From Vulcanimicrobiota bacterium (GTDB lineage Bacteria > Vulcanimicrobiota > Vulcanimicrobiia > Vulcanimicrobiales > Vulcanimicrobiaceae), in assembly GCA_027459645.1 (NCBI GenBank), contig DAIDHQ010000032.1, positions 1 through 64,000 of the forward strand: 64,000 nt of DNA, in the 5' to 3' direction. The position numbers and the translations under genes are program-made. The notes under the pieces were generated by a model. It was not told the origin of the DNA. It did no database searches and saw only the letters and a program-made list of their open reading frames with translations. Below, piece after piece: positions 16,397 to 25,854 of this stretch (position 1 is its first letter; each line of letters begins with the position of its first letter).

Positions 16397-16780
16397 CTAT
16401 GCGGCTGATTTTTCCCCGATCGCTCGAGCGAGAGCGACGGAGACAAACTGGTTGAGGCTTACGCCATCGATTTCCGCGCGACGAGCGAGCTCACGGTGCA
16501 GCCCTTTCGGTACGCGTACAACAAATTTTCCTGAGTAGGCGTCGGTTGATGCTGGTTCCGGGATGGAATCGCCATCTTCAAGTTTGACTTCAATCCAAGA
16601 CGCCATGGCGTCCTCCAGATTCGACAATGCTTCCTCGGCAGTGTCGCCTTCAGTCATGCATCCTGGAAATTCGACGACGCGAGCGAACCACGTGCCGTCG
16701 GCGTTTCTGATGATCTCTCTCGTGTACGAAAGCGCTTGTAGGCGCGTGACCTCCTCGTGAATTCTTACTGCGGTGCTCAT
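16397..16780 (-). CDS. hicB: HicB family antitoxin
   Basis: 127 residues. The N-terminal partial RNase-H-like fold (TREIIRNADGTWFARVVEFP, GCMTEGDTAEEALSNLEDA) and the C-terminal ribbon-helix-helix-type segment (FVVRVPKGLHRELARRAEID, GVSLNQFVSVALARAIG) are typical of HicB. It neutralises HicA and represses the operon. It lies 46 nt downstream of hicA on the same strand. Its transcript meets a strong terminator at 16301-16338. Confidence 0.9.
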   Translation of the reverse strand: MSTAVRIHEEVTRLQALSYTREIIRNADGTWFARVVEFPGCMTEGDTAEEALSNLEDAMASWIEVKLEDGDSIPEPASTDAYSGKFVVRVPKGLHRELARRAEIDGVSLNQFVSVALARAIGEKSAA

Positions 16781-16826
16781 AAATCGGAATCCATTCTCCT
16801 CCTAGGGTCCAAGACAGTCGGTTCCT

Positions 16827-17078
16827 TTACCCCGTGTTCAGTAGCTCAATCGTTAGGCGGATGACTTCCTCAACGTAGTGTTCCTTGACGGGGCGGTGGT
16901 TTGGGACGCTGATCGTTTTGTCGCCACGTTTGAAGATGACGTGCGAGCCGCCGCTTTTGCGGACAACGAAGCCGAGCGCTAGTAACAGGCGTTCAATGTC
17001 CTCGAACCGGCAATTCTTCCGGGTCTTGACGACTTGCTCGTACAGTCTCTCGGTGCGCTTGGACTCGATCAGCCCCAC
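16827..17078 (-). CDS. hicA: HicA family toxin (mRNA interferase)
   Basis: 83 residues with the small dsRBD-like HicA fold. The catalytic His is in KSGGSHVIFKR (H46), followed by the conserved ISVPNHRPVKEHYVEEVI region in parts. HicA cleaves mRNA when free of HicB. The protein begins with GTG at 17078 and an extra N-terminal helix (MGLIESKRTERLYEQVVKTR) that longer HicAs also have. A -10-like TACTAT lies about 7 nt upstream, so the mRNA may be leaderless. Confidence 0.9.
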   Translation of the reverse strand: MGLIESKRTERLYEQVVKTRKNCRFEDIERLLLALGFVVRKSGGSHVIFKRGDKTISVPNHRPVKEHYVEEVIRLTIELLNTG

Positions 17079-17085
17079 GCCTAGA

Positions 17086-17131
17086 TAGTATCATATACGG
17101 TACTAGACGCACAATACTATATACGATACTA
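17086..17131 (-). promoter_or_regulatory. hicAB promoter/operator with repeated sites
   Basis: TAGTATCATATACGGTACTA (17086-17105) is a 16-of-20 palindrome, and the 12-mer TATACGRTACTA recurs at 17094-17105 and 17120-17131, 26 bp apart. They overlap the TACTAT -10-like element of hicA on the minus strand. HicB autoregulation through these sites is inference. Confidence 0.5.
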
Positions 17132-17189
17132 TGCCCGAAGAAGTTCCGGCCGGTCCTGGCTGAGCATAGCGCCTTAGCCGGTTATGGTG

Positions 17190-17244
17190 TGTCAAGTATA
17201 TAATGTCGCCTGTACTTGACATTATGTCGCTCATAGCGTACATT
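17190..17244 (+). promoter_or_regulatory. promoter/operator of the membrane protein-XRE operon
   Basis: TTGACA (17216-17221), a 17-bp spacer and TACATT (17239-17244) form a good vegetative promoter. Transcription should begin at about 17251, at the GTG start. TGTCAAGTA (17190-17198) and TACTTGACA (17213-17221) form an inverted repeat over the -35, and AATGTCGC/TTATGTCGC repeat directly at 17202 and 17222, which fits binding by the small XRE regulator. Confidence 0.6.
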
Positions 17245-17251
17245 TTGTCCT

Positions 17252-17650
17252 GTGAAAGCGACACAGAACCCCACCACCGTCGCCATGCGGCGCTACATCA
17301 TTGAGTTCACCCTGGCCATGGGGGCCTATTTCGTGGTCCTGTTCGGAACGCGATACGCCTTCGCGACCTATCACGGACCCTGGTATATCGCAATCGCCCT
17401 CGCGCCGGCCGTGCCGATCTACTTCGTCTTTGTCGCGGGTTATCGGCTCTTCCGCGGAACCGACGAGTTCGCTCAACGGCTGATCGTCGAATCGCTCGCA
17501 ATCGCCGGCGTCGTCGTCGCGCTGGTTGCCGCAACCTACGGTTTTCTGGAATCCGACATCTTGCCGCGTCCGTCGGCGTGGTGGGTTTGGATGCTTTTCA
17601 TGACCACGTGGGGCGGCACATCGATTTTTTTACGGATCCGCTATCGGTGA
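17252..17650 (+). CDS. four-helix membrane protein paired with an XRE regulator
   Basis: 132 residues with four hydrophobic helices and the segment GTDEFAQRLIVESLAIAGVV, then TYGFLE. I recognise this as a widespread small membrane protein that travels with a 65-70 residue XRE regulator; its function is not known. The GTG start coincides with the expected transcription start, so the mRNA is probably leaderless. The stop overlaps the next GTG (GTGA). Confidence 0.75.
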   Translation: MKATQNPTTVAMRRYIIEFTLAMGAYFVVLFGTRYAFATYHGPWYIAIALAPAVPIYFVFVAGYRLFRGTDEFAQRLIVESLAIAGVVVALVAATYGFLESDILPRPSAWWVWMLFMTTWGGTSIFLRIRYR

Positions 17651-17847
17651 AGAACCGCATCAAGCTCTTGCGGGTCGAACGCGATCTCTCGCAAGCGCAA
17701 CTTGCCGACGAACTCGGCATCGCCCGGCAAACGGTAGTCGCACTGGAAGCCGGCAAATATGCACCCAGTCTTCCGCTCGCATTCAAAATCTCGCGTTTGT
17801 TTAACACGACCGTCGAAGACGTCTTCGACGCCGATTCAATCGAGTAA
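17647..17847 (+). CDS. small XRE family transcriptional regulator
   Basis: 66 residues, a single Cro/C1-type helix-turn-helix: IKLLRVERDLSQAQLADELG, IARQTVVALEAGKYAPSLPL, FNTTVEDVFD. It has no sensory domain. It is translationally coupled to the four-helix membrane protein and likely represses the operon through the TTGACA-overlapping repeats upstream. The alpha/beta hydrolase gene starts 9 nt downstream and may share the transcript. Confidence 0.88.
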   Translation: MKNRIKLLRVERDLSQAQLADELGIARQTVVALEAGKYAPSLPLAFKISRLFNTTVEDVFDADSIE

Positions 17848-17856
17848 GGAGCACTC

Positions 17857-18783
17857 ATGATTCGTCCGGTTCAGCTGCTGCTTGCCGCAGCGCTCTGTTT
17901 GGCGCTGCTCGCCTTCCCCCTCGAAGCGCTCTCCGACACGCAATTGCCGGCGTTGCCGGCCCCGTCTCAATCCTTCGATGCCGGTACGATTCACGTGGAT
18001 CGGTACGGTAACGGCGCCAAAGCACTCGTGTTTATTCCGGGACTGAGCTGCGGTCCGTGGAGCTGGGCCGAGCAAATCACGCGGTTTTCTAAAGACTACA
18101 GCGTGTACGCGCTCACCTTGAACGGATTCGACGGCCGTCCGTACGTGCCGCAACAGGATCCGTTCGGATCGTTCCAGCGCGATTTTTGGAAACTCCTGAA
18201 CGAACGAAACATCGTGAAGCCAGTCGTGATCGGACACAGTCTTGGAGCAACGCTCGCACTTGCGCTCGCGGCAACGCATCCCGAGCGGCTCGGCGGCGTC
18301 GTCGCCCTCGATGGGCTTCCGGTCTTTCCGTCGGTTGCCATGTCATCTCCAGCGAAACGCATGGCCGCTGCCAACGCTCTGCGCGCGCAAGTTTCGGCGC
18401 AGACGCCCGCCCAATTTACCGCTTACGAACGCGCCTTCATGGCGAACATCGGCACGATTCATAAAAGCCTCGTCGTGCCGACGGCCGCTCTGGAGGCAAA
18501 GAGCGCTGTTGCGGCCGTCGCCGACTGGGTCTACGCGGACGTGGCCACCGATTTGCGCCCCCAACTCCCACACGCGAACGTGCGCATCCTCGAACTCATG
18601 CCGTACTCAACATCCAATCCGTACAGCGAAGGGCAAACGCTCGCGTTCTATCGCATGCTGCTGATCGACGCGCCCGAAGCTACCGTCGAACCCATCGAAG
18701 ACGCGCGCCATTTCGCAATGCTCGATGAGCCTGCGGCCGTCGACGCGGCCATCACACGGTTTCTGGCAACGGCATCCCGCTAA
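17857..18783 (+). CDS. exported alpha/beta hydrolase
   Basis: 308 residues. A signal peptide (VQLLLAAALCLALLAFPLEA) precedes an alpha/beta hydrolase fold: oxyanion region VFIPGLSCGPW (58-68), nucleophile GHSLGA (S128), late acid and His in DARHFAMLDEP (near 289). It should be a periplasmic or secreted esterase-like enzyme; substrate unknown. ATG 17857 follows AAGGAGC. It is probably the third gene of the membrane protein/XRE operon. Its end overlaps the convergent PDZ-GAF gene by 32 nt. Confidence 0.85.
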   Translation: MIRPVQLLLAAALCLALLAFPLEALSDTQLPALPAPSQSFDAGTIHVDRYGNGAKALVFIPGLSCGPWSWAEQITRFSKDYSVYALTLNGFDGRPYVPQQDPFGSFQRDFWKLLNERNIVKPVVIGHSLGATLALALAATHPERLGGVVALDGLPVFPSVAMSSPAKRMAAANALRAQVSAQTPAQFTAYERAFMANIGTIHKSLVVPTAALEAKSAVAAVADWVYADVATDLRPQLPHANVRILELMPYSTSNPYSEGQTLAFYRMLLIDAPEATVEPIEDARHFAMLDEPAAVDAAITRFLATASR

Positions 18784-20482
18784 AGCGCGCATAACGCTCG
18801 CGCGTGCGCACCGCTTCGATGTGGTCGTACGCGCGAGCCGCTTCCCGCGCGAGCTCCTCGAGCAACTCCACCTCGTCCGGATCGATCTGCGCGCCGTTAC
18901 TGTGCGCGCCGTAGAGCGTAAAGGACACCAGTTGGTGACGCACGGTCACGGGCACGGCCAACACGTAGATATCGGCATTCTCCGCGCCGATGTGCGAGCG
19001 CACGTCGTTGAGCCACACGGACCGTTCTTCCGCCTGCAGGACGCGCACCAGGATGTCGTTCGCATCGAAGCCCGACGGCGCGACCTCCGTCGATACCGAC
19101 GTCGCAACGCCATTGAAACGGCCGCTCGTCCCCGGACGGTAGAGCGCGGCCGCGGCCAAGTGAAGCGCTTCTGCGGGCGCTTCGACCAAGCCGTCGGCGA
19201 TCGCGGATTCTTCCGTTGCATAGGGAAGAGCGCGCGCCGTACGCTTTAAAAAACGCTCCGCTTCGCGGCGCTTGCGGAAGAAGACGCGCTCGACGATGGA
19301 TTCGATGAATTTGTTGATCCGGTCGAGCAGGAAGCCGATCGTAATGGTTGCGACGATCTCGGCAATTCCGGCCAAGTGCTGCGCGGAGAGCTCTTGCGAG
19401 AAGAACCAATCGAGCAGCGAAACGACCGCGATCACGAAGCCGGAGAGAATCCCGTAGCCGATCGCGCGGTTGAGGACGAAGTTGATGTCCAGCACGCGAT
19501 GACGCAATACCGCATACGCAACCGTAATCGGCAGAATCACGACGGCATAGCCGATGACCTGCTTCACGCTCGATGGGATTCCCGGAACGAAGTACACGGC
19601 GTAGGCGACGAACGAGACGAGCATTCCGAGCGCGAGAAAGCCGATGCGCTGGCGAATTGCGGCGGGAGCGTGCTTGACCTTACCGATCAAGATGTACGTC
19701 GCCGCGGCAAAGGTGAGCAGCGGGAGCCATTCGTCGATGGCGCCGCCGAAAAGCGGCGGCAAGCCTTCAACGGCCGCGCCGTACCACTCGTAAGCCGAAA
19801 GCAGGAACGCCGCCACGATCACAACCCACAACATGCGATCGAACGCGCGCGAAAAGCCCGTGAGCCGATCGTTGGGAAATCGCAGCAGAAACGGCAGCAG
19901 TAACAAAACCGAAAAGTTGCCGAACAATGTCACCAGCACGAAGCTCAAGGCGGCAAAAGCGGGCGCCGGTATGGCGGCATGCCAATATTGAAACGCCGGG
20001 GCGGTTGAAAAATAGCCGACCGCGGTCCCGAAAAAGCTCCACGTCATCACGTTCGGGCGCACGAAACCAATCGCGAAAAAGACGGTTGCCGGAATAATCG
20101 CGAGTACGCCGGTAATACGATCCCACGTTCCGAATCCTTTGACCGGAACGGCCGCGAGCACGACGCGAAAGATGCGGCCGTCGGCGTGCCGTAGCGTAAA
20201 GACGCGCGGTTTGGTCGAATGGGGCGTCTGCAGATCGGTTGAATCGATCGCGAACGGCGTAACGACGACAGCGTCACCGGCAACGATGCCCGCGCGCGCC
20301 GCGGGCGACCCCGGCTGCACTGCGGCGATCGTGTCGCCGGTTCCCGCGTCGAGACGCACGCCGTACGTCGCATCGCCCCAGCGGCCGCGGTAGTCGTCGT
20401 GCCCGAGCGGCGCATAAAACACGATCAGCACGAATGCCGCAATGGCGATCAGAACGATGCGGCCGGTAAGACGTGCGTTCAT
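18752..20482 (-). CDS. PDZ - multi-TM - GAF-like membrane sensor without kinase domain
   Basis: 576 residues. One N-terminal TM helix, then a PDZ domain (about 38-105, GDTIAAVQPGSPAARAGIVA), about 8 TM helices (about 115-370), a linker helix (ERVFFRKRREAERFLKR) and a GAF-like domain (about 400-560). The layout resembles the input part of membrane histidine kinases, but the H-box and ATPase domains are absent. I chose ATG 20482 because it overlaps the stop of the MscS gene by 4 nt (ATGA) and begins right before the first helix. Coupling to MscS suggests a role in membrane or envelope stress; this is inference. Confidence 0.75.
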   Translation of the reverse strand: MNARLTGRIVLIAIAAFVLIVFYAPLGHDDYRGRWGDATYGVRLDAGTGDTIAAVQPGSPAARAGIVAGDAVVVTPFAIDSTDLQTPHSTKPRVFTLRHADGRIFRVVLAAVPVKGFGTWDRITGVLAIIPATVFFAIGFVRPNVMTWSFFGTAVGYFSTAPAFQYWHAAIPAPAFAALSFVLVTLFGNFSVLLLLPFLLRFPNDRLTGFSRAFDRMLWVVIVAAFLLSAYEWYGAAVEGLPPLFGGAIDEWLPLLTFAAATYILIGKVKHAPAAIRQRIGFLALGMLVSFVAYAVYFVPGIPSSVKQVIGYAVVILPITVAYAVLRHRVLDINFVLNRAIGYGILSGFVIAVVSLLDWFFSQELSAQHLAGIAEIVATITIGFLLDRINKFIESIVERVFFRKRREAERFLKRTARALPYATEESAIADGLVEAPAEALHLAAAALYRPGTSGRFNGVATSVSTEVAPSGFDANDILVRVLQAEERSVWLNDVRSHIGAENADIYVLAVPVTVRHQLVSFTLYGAHSNGAQIDPDEVELLEELAREAARAYDHIEAVRTRERYARFSGMPLPETV

Positions 20483-22197
20483 AGCGGGTTCGGGCTCGCA
20501 TTCGCCGAGGGAACCGGCACTCCCATAGGATCGACTCCGAGCGCGATCTTTTCGGCGGCGAAAGCCTCCAGCACGCGTTGGTTGAGCACGCGATGGAGTT
20601 CGAATTGTTGCATCGGGCCCGTACGAGTCGAAGAACGGAGCACGATGCCGTTGTTTCGAACGTCTTCGACGCCGATCCATTCGATTGCATCCACGATCGC
20701 GTCGCGCCATGCCTCGTCCTCGGCCAGCGCTTCGAGCGTGCCGCGAAGCACCTTGAGCGCCTGCTTCAAATCGGCGCTTGGATCGATCGCAATCCGGTAC
20801 GTCAAGCGCGCCCAGTTGCGCGATGCGTTCACGACCTGTACCACGGCACTATGCGGAATCGTCACCACGTACCCGCGAAGATCGCGCAACTGTACCATAC
20901 GCAGCGTCAGATTCTCGACGATGCCGTTGTAGTCGCCGATCATCACGTAGTCGCCAACCACGTACTGATCTTCGAAGAGCACGAGCAGGCCGTTGAGCAT
21001 GTCGCGCACGAGCGACTGCGCCGCAAAGCCGACGGCCAAGGCGACGATGCCGCCGATGGTCACGACCGACGCGATCGGAATTTGCAGCGCGGTCAACGTG
21101 ATCAAGAGCGCGATAAAGAAGATGACGAACGACTTGAAGCCCCCGACGGCGCGCGTAATCGTGGGGCCGCGCAGCACGCGCCTCGCCCGTTCCTCGCTGG
21201 TCGTTCCAGCGCGCGCGTAGGCTTCGGCCATATAGACGAGCAGCAACTCGAGCAAACGATCGACGACGGCCGCAACGATCCAGACAAGCACGATGCGTCC
21301 GGCGGCCTGCAAGATGAACTCGCCGGCGGCCGTCGTTTTGGGAAACAACAGCAGCGCATAGGTTATTCCGGCCGCCCATAAAAGCACGTCGATCCACACG
21401 AGCGAGGCGCGCAGCACGGTCCAGCGGCGAAGACGCTGTTCCGGCCCAGCGGCACGCATCAGCAGCGCCAGCGTGCGCCGCTGTTGGAGCCCCGGTTCGA
21501 CTTCCTCGCCGGCAGCCGCTTCGCGGTTTCGATCGATCGATTCGTGGCGCTGTTCGACGATGTGATGCAGTTTGCGGATACGCCGGCCGAGCCACCACCA
21601 CGGTAACGCCAGCAGCAGCGTAACGGCGACCAGCAGCGCTGCGCCTTGCAGCACGCGCATACCGTTGTTGCGAATGTTTTGCGGTTCGCGCTTGTTCAAG
21701 GCCGTGACGAGTGCCGATTGAAGCACCTGCTGCCACTGCGTCGCGAGCGCGCTATCGCCGGTGCCATAGACGTGGGTATCGTTCGAGGTAACCGTGACGA
21801 TCGTGACCGGCGCCGCATGATGCGCGTCGACGGCTTGCAGAGCGTATTGCGATCCCTCGCGTACGACTTCGACCTTCACCGATTTCGGATCGTAGACCGG
21901 CGTCCCGGAGTCAGGATTGAGCGCGAGCAGCTGTGCGAGGGCGTTTTCGACCAGCAGCACGCGCGTATCAATCGGGAGCGCACTGCCGGTCGTCTGCGCG
22001 AGGGCAGCGATGCGGAAGAGCGGGGCGCCGTCGAGCGTGACCGGGGCGGTGACGTAGAGCCCTTGCTGGCGCAATCCCATAACCGGCGCGGCGCTGGGTA
22101 TCGCGATGCTGGGAATGAGCTGGGCCCGTGCGGAAAGGGGCGCGGCGACAATTCCGGCAAGAACGGCGTATATAAAGAAGTAACGAATGAGCCTCAT
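20479..22197 (-). CDS. mechanosensitive ion channel, MscS family
   Basis: 572 residues. Signal peptide ([20 protein letters not shown]), a periplasmic domain (about 25-190), several TM helices, and the MscS core: pore helix region [40 protein letters not shown] and the beta domain [20 protein letters not shown] (about 405-460), then the C-terminal alpha/beta vestibule. It releases solutes on hypo-osmotic shock. ATG 22197 is preferred to the ORF start at 22266 because the signal peptide begins there. A -10-like TTATAT lies a few nt upstream, so the mRNA may be leaderless. Head-to-head with nadA. Confidence 0.92.
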   Translation of the reverse strand: MRLIRYFFIYAVLAGIVAAPLSARAQLIPSIAIPSAAPVMGLRQQGLYVTAPVTLDGAPLFRIAALAQTTGSALPIDTRVLLVENALAQLLALNPDSGTPVYDPKSVKVEVVREGSQYALQAVDAHHAAPVTIVTVTSNDTHVYGTGDSALATQWQQVLQSALVTALNKREPQNIRNNGMRVLQGAALLVAVTLLLALPWWWLGRRIRKLHHIVEQRHESIDRNREAAAGEEVEPGLQQRRTLALLMRAAGPEQRLRRWTVLRASLVWIDVLLWAAGITYALLLFPKTTAAGEFILQAAGRIVLVWIVAAVVDRLLELLLVYMAEAYARAGTTSEERARRVLRGPTITRAVGGFKSFVIFFIALLITLTALQIPIASVVTIGGIVALAVGFAAQSLVRDMLNGLLVLFEDQYVVGDYVMIGDYNGIVENLTLRMVQLRDLRGYVVTIPHSAVVQVVNASRNWARLTYRIAIDPSADLKQALKVLRGTLEALAEDEAWRDAIVDAIEWIGVEDVRNNGIVLRSSTRTGPMQQFELHRVLNQRVLEAFAAEKIALGVDPMGVPVPSANASPNPL

Positions 22198-23206
22198 CGA
22201 TATAAGCCTAACCCCCAGCGTGGACTCCGAAACCGAAGCGATCTTCAAGCGTGTCGAGCACCTCATTCCCCGCGTGGAATGGCCGCTTCACGCACCGTAC
22301 GTCGCCGCGATCAATCGTCTCAAGCGCGAACGCAACGCGGTCATCCTGGCGCACAACTACCAGGTACCCGAAATCTACCACACCGTTGCCGACATCGTGG
22401 GCGACTCCCTTGCGCTCGCGATTAAAGCGGCCGAGACCGATGCCGACGTGATCGTGCTCTGCGGCGTCCATTTTATGGCGGAAACCGCAAAACTGGTGAA
22501 CCCGGCAAAAACGGTGTTGGTTCCCGATCTAAAGGCGGGATGTTCGCTCGCCGAATCCATCACCGCCGCCGACGTGCGCATGCTGCGCGAAGCCTACCCC
22601 GGCGTACCCGTCGTCACCTACGTGAATACCTCGGCCGCGGTCAAAGCCGAATCCGACGTCTGCGTTACGAGCGGAAATGCCGTGCAGATCGTCGAGGCGC
22701 TCGACGTGCCGCGCGTCATCTTTCTTCCCGATGAATATCTAGCGAAATACGTCGCGTCAAAGACGACGACCGAGATCGTCGCGTGGAAGGGACATTGCGA
22801 GGTCCACGAGCGGTTCACCGGCGCGGAGATTCGCCGGTTCCGGCAAGGCGAAGAACGGCTCGTCGTGATCGCGCATCCGGAATGCCCGCCCGACGTGCTC
22901 GCCGAGGCGGATTACGTCGGATCGACGCAAGGCATGATCGAGTACGTCGCGGACGTTCGCTCGCAGCGCGTGCTGCTCGTGACGGAATGCTCGATGGCCG
23001 ACAACGTTTCGGGCAGCTATCCCGACGTGGAGTTCGTGCGCCCGTGCAATCTGTGCCCGCATATGAAACGCAACACGCTGCCGAAGATTCTGCACAGTCT
23101 ACAGCGCATGGAATTCGAAGTCACGGTGGATCCCGCCGTCGCCGAACGCGCGCGCGCGTCCGTCGAACGCATGCTCGAGTTCAGCCGCAGAGCGCACCGA
23201 GGATGA
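22187..23206 (+). CDS. nadA: quinolinate synthase NadA
   Basis: Up to 339 residues. It condenses iminoaspartate with dihydroxyacetone phosphate to quinolinate in NAD synthesis, using a [4Fe-4S] cluster held by three cysteines: [24 protein letters not shown] and [21 protein letters not shown] is the N-terminal substrate motif. The ATG 22187 would overlap the divergent mscS start (22197) by 11 nt; GTG 22220 is an in-frame alternative giving 328 residues. TATAAA (about 22170) upstream would make ATG 22187 nearly leaderless. Coupled to nadC by ATGA overlap. No nadB is visible here. Confidence 0.95.
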   Translation: MSLIDISLTPSVDSETEAIFKRVEHLIPRVEWPLHAPYVAAINRLKRERNAVILAHNYQVPEIYHTVADIVGDSLALAIKAAETDADVIVLCGVHFMAETAKLVNPAKTVLVPDLKAGCSLAESITAADVRMLREAYPGVPVVTYVNTSAAVKAESDVCVTSGNAVQIVEALDVPRVIFLPDEYLAKYVASKTTTEIVAWKGHCEVHERFTGAEIRRFRQGEERLVVIAHPECPPDVLAEADYVGSTQGMIEYVADVRSQRVLLVTECSMADNVSGSYPDVEFVRPCNLCPHMKRNTLPKILHSLQRMEFEVTVDPAVAERARASVERMLEFSRRAHRG

Positions 23207-24057
23207 GCGCGGGCAGCCCCGCGCGGCTCGTCGTCGAGCCGCTGATTCTAACCGCGTTGCGCGAAGATCTCGCGCACGGCGCCGACGTAACGACCGACGC
23301 GATCGTGCCGCCCGGCCGGATCGCGCGAGCCGAGGTCATAGCGCGCGCGCCGGGAGTGGTTGCGGGCATTGACGCGGCACTGCTTGCGTTCGAACTGCTC
23401 GCTCCCGCGACGATGCGTTACGACGTTCGCTTGGACGACGGGACCGGGGTGAAACGCGGCGATACGATCGTCGCGATCGAAGGGCCGGCCCGCGCGTTGC
23501 TGACCGGGGAACGCACGATGCTCAACCTGCTCTGCCGCTTGAGCGGTATTGCAACGGCGACGCGACGGATGGTGGAAGCTGTGGCGGGCACGCGCGCGCA
23601 AATCGTCGACACGCGCAAGACGACGCCGGGCCTGCGCGCGCTCGAAAAATTTGCCGTGCGCTGCGGCGGCGGAGCGAATCATCGCTTCGGCCTGGATGAC
23701 GCCGTGCTGATCAAAGATAATCATCTCGCGCTTGCGGGTTCGATCGCCGGTGCCGTAACGCTCGCGCGCAAACGCGTGGGACACATGATGAAGATCGAGG
23801 TCGAAGTCGATACGCTCGAGCAACTGCGCGAAGCGCTCGCGTCACCGATCGACGCGGTACTGCTCGATAATATGACGCCGGAAACGCTTGCCGAGGCGGT
23901 CCGCATCGTTGACGGCCGCGTGCTTACCGAAGCGAGCGGCGGCATACGGCCCGAAACGATTCGCGCGGTTGCCGAGAGCGGCGTCGACCTCATCTCGGTC
24001 GGCTGGCTGACCCACGGCGCGCCGTCGCTCGATCTGGGTCTGGATATCGCGCTCTAG
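23203..24057 (+). CDS. nadC: nicotinate-nucleotide diphosphorylase (quinolinate phosphoribosyltransferase)
   Basis: 284 residues, full length. It converts quinolinate and PRPP to nicotinate mononucleotide. Motifs: [16 protein letters not shown] near the N-terminus, [12 protein letters not shown], the catalytic-site strand [26 protein letters not shown], and VLLDNMTPE and LTEASGGI at the C-terminal barrel. ATG 23203 overlaps the nadA stop, so the two NAD genes are coupled. The stop is 2 nt from the end of the convergent DUF202 gene. Confidence 0.96.
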   Translation: MSAGSPARLVVEPLILTALREDLAHGADVTTDAIVPPGRIARAEVIARAPGVVAGIDAALLAFELLAPATMRYDVRLDDGTGVKRGDTIVAIEGPARALLTGERTMLNLLCRLSGIATATRRMVEAVAGTRAQIVDTRKTTPGLRALEKFAVRCGGGANHRFGLDDAVLIKDNHLALAGSIAGAVTLARKRVGHMMKIEVEVDTLEQLREALASPIDAVLLDNMTPETLAEAVRIVDGRVLTEASGGIRPETIRAVAESGVDLISVGWLTHGAPSLDLGLDIAL

Positions 24058-24059
24058 CG

Positions 24060-24461
24060 CTACCGCGCGGTCGTGAGATAGATCGCCACGAGCAATCCGA
24101 CGGCCGCTACCACAAGCGAGATCATGTACCCGGCGACCGGCGTGAGCCGGCGGACGGTTCCTTCGCGCAGCCCCCGGTCGGTCGCGTCGTAGCGCCACCC
24201 GCCGAAGGCGCCGACGGCAACGCCGATGGCCGCCATCGCGATGCCGAAGGCCGCGGAATAGTGCGTCGTCACCTTCTGATGCGTGAACTCGGCGAAGCGC
24301 TCGAGAAAGAGGCCGAAGCGCGCGATCACGAAGCCGAACCCGATGCATGCGAGCGAGGTCCGGACGTAGGCCAAAAAGGTGCGTTCGTTAGCGAGAACGT
24401 CGGATGCTTTCGGTTCCACGCTCCGGGGTTTCGACGCGCGGTCCGCGAACACTCGAACCAT
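24060..24461 (-). CDS. DUF202 (YidH-like) membrane protein
   Basis: 133 residues with three TM helices and the DUF202 signature LANERTFLAYVRTSLACIGF near residues 24-43. The function of the family is unknown. ATG 24461 shares its CATG with the ATG of the divergent aminopeptidase gene (24460), so the two start codons overlap head to head. GTG 24452 is a shorter option that would avoid this. Confidence 0.85.
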   Translation of the reverse strand: MVRVFADRASKPRSVEPKASDVLANERTFLAYVRTSLACIGFGFVIARFGLFLERFAEFTHQKVTTHYSAAFGIAMAAIGVAVGAFGGWRYDATDRGLREGTVRRLTPVAGYMISLVVAAVGLLVAIYLTTAR

Positions 24462-25854
24462 GTCCGCCGAAGATCTCCGCTCGCCCGCCGCCGCGAGCAA
24501 AGCCTCCCACGATTCCGATACGCCGCCCGCGCTCGTCGAGTTTATGTCGCGCGAGTGGGTCGATATGCCGCTGCGCGCCGGCGCGCACGCGCAACTCGGA
24601 CGCTTACAGTCGCGACGCGATGCGCTCTCGCGCGCGTTCCCGGGTGACTATCTCGTGATTCCCGCGGGCGACGAAGCGGTGCGCGCCAACGACACGTACT
24701 TTCGTTTTCGTCCCTCGAGCGATTTTGCATATCTGATGGGCGGCGCCGAACCCGGCTCGCTTCTCGTGCTCGAACCCGACGGCGCTTCACACCGCACGCT
24801 GCTCTTCGCGCCGGAGCACAATCGCGGAAAGGCGGAGTTCTTCACCGACCGCAAATGGGGCGAGCTGTGGGTGGGCCGCCATCGCGGGCTCGACGAGAGC
24901 CAGATCTTTTACGGCGTCGATCGCTGCCGTCCGCTGCAGCAGATCGAAGCCTATCTCGGCGAACTTCAATCGGCCGGACACAAAGTCCGCACGCTTGGCG
25001 ACGACGCGGACCTCACGACGCATCTTTCGGAAATGCGTTTGATCAAAGACGACTACGAAATCGCCGAAGTGCGCAAAGCGTGCGAGATCACCAAGCGCGG
25101 TTTCGAAGACGTCATCCGCACGTTCAAGCGCGCCCGCAGCGAGCGGGAATTCGAAGCAGCCTTTTGGAGCCGCGCGCGCATCGAAGCCAACGACGTCGGC
25201 TATTTGACGATCGCGGCTGCGGGACATCACGCGTGCACGCTGCATTGGAATAAGAACGACGGTTCGGTCGAACGCGGCAAGCTGCTCTTGCTCGATGCGG
25301 GCGTCGAATGCGACTCGCTCTACACGGCCGACATCACGCGCACGCTGCCGATCGACGGCCGCTTCACGAAAGAACAACGGGCGATCTACGAACTCGTGTG
25401 GGAAGCGCAACGCGTCGGCATCGACGCGGTCGCACCGGGCGTCGATTTTCTCGAGCCGAACCACCGCGCGATGCGCGTGCTCGCCGAAGGCCTGATCGAG
25501 CTCGGCATCCTGCGCGTATCGCTTGAAGAAGCGCTCGATCCCGAAAAGCAGTTCCATAAACGCTACACGCTGCACAACGTCAGCCACATGCTCGGCATCG
25601 ACGTGCACGATTGTGCGCAGGCCCGCGCCGAAACGTACCGGTACGGCAAATTACGCGAAGGCATGGTCTTGACCGTCGAGCCGGGATTGTACTTCCAACC
25701 CGACGATGCGACCGTTCCGGAGAATTTCCGCGGAATCGGCGTCCGCATCGAAGACGACATCGTCGTAACGGCCGGCGGCCGCGAAAATCTTTCGGGCATT
25801 CTTCCCTCGCAGATCGATGAGGTCGAGCGCTGGGTCGGAACGCTTGCCGTATAA
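24460..25854 (+). CDS. Xaa-Pro aminopeptidase (M24B)
   Basis: 464 residues with the N-terminal AMP_N domain (VDMPLRAGAHAQLGRLQSRR, DYLVIPAG) and a C-terminal pita-bread metallopeptidase. Metal ligands are visible: LLLDAGVECDSLYTADITRT (two Asp), the NVSHMLGIDVHD histidine, LTVEPGLYF (Glu) and GVRIEDDIVV (Glu). It removes N-terminal residues before proline with two metal ions. ATG 24460 is the start closest to the family N-terminus. The proline released might feed the proline dehydrogenase at 1992, though the genes are far apart. Confidence 0.93.
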   Translation: MSAEDLRSPAAASKASHDSDTPPALVEFMSREWVDMPLRAGAHAQLGRLQSRRDALSRAFPGDYLVIPAGDEAVRANDTYFRFRPSSDFAYLMGGAEPGSLLVLEPDGASHRTLLFAPEHNRGKAEFFTDRKWGELWVGRHRGLDESQIFYGVDRCRPLQQIEAYLGELQSAGHKVRTLGDDADLTTHLSEMRLIKDDYEIAEVRKACEITKRGFEDVIRTFKRARSEREFEAAFWSRARIEANDVGYLTIAAAGHHACTLHWNKNDGSVERGKLLLLDAGVECDSLYTADITRTLPIDGRFTKEQRAIYELVWEAQRVGIDAVAPGVDFLEPNHRAMRVLAEGLIELGILRVSLEEALDPEKQFHKRYTLHNVSHMLGIDVHDCAQARAETYRYGKLREGMVLTVEPGLYFQPDDATVPENFRGIGVRIEDDIVVTAGGRENLSGILPSQIDEVERWVGTLAV

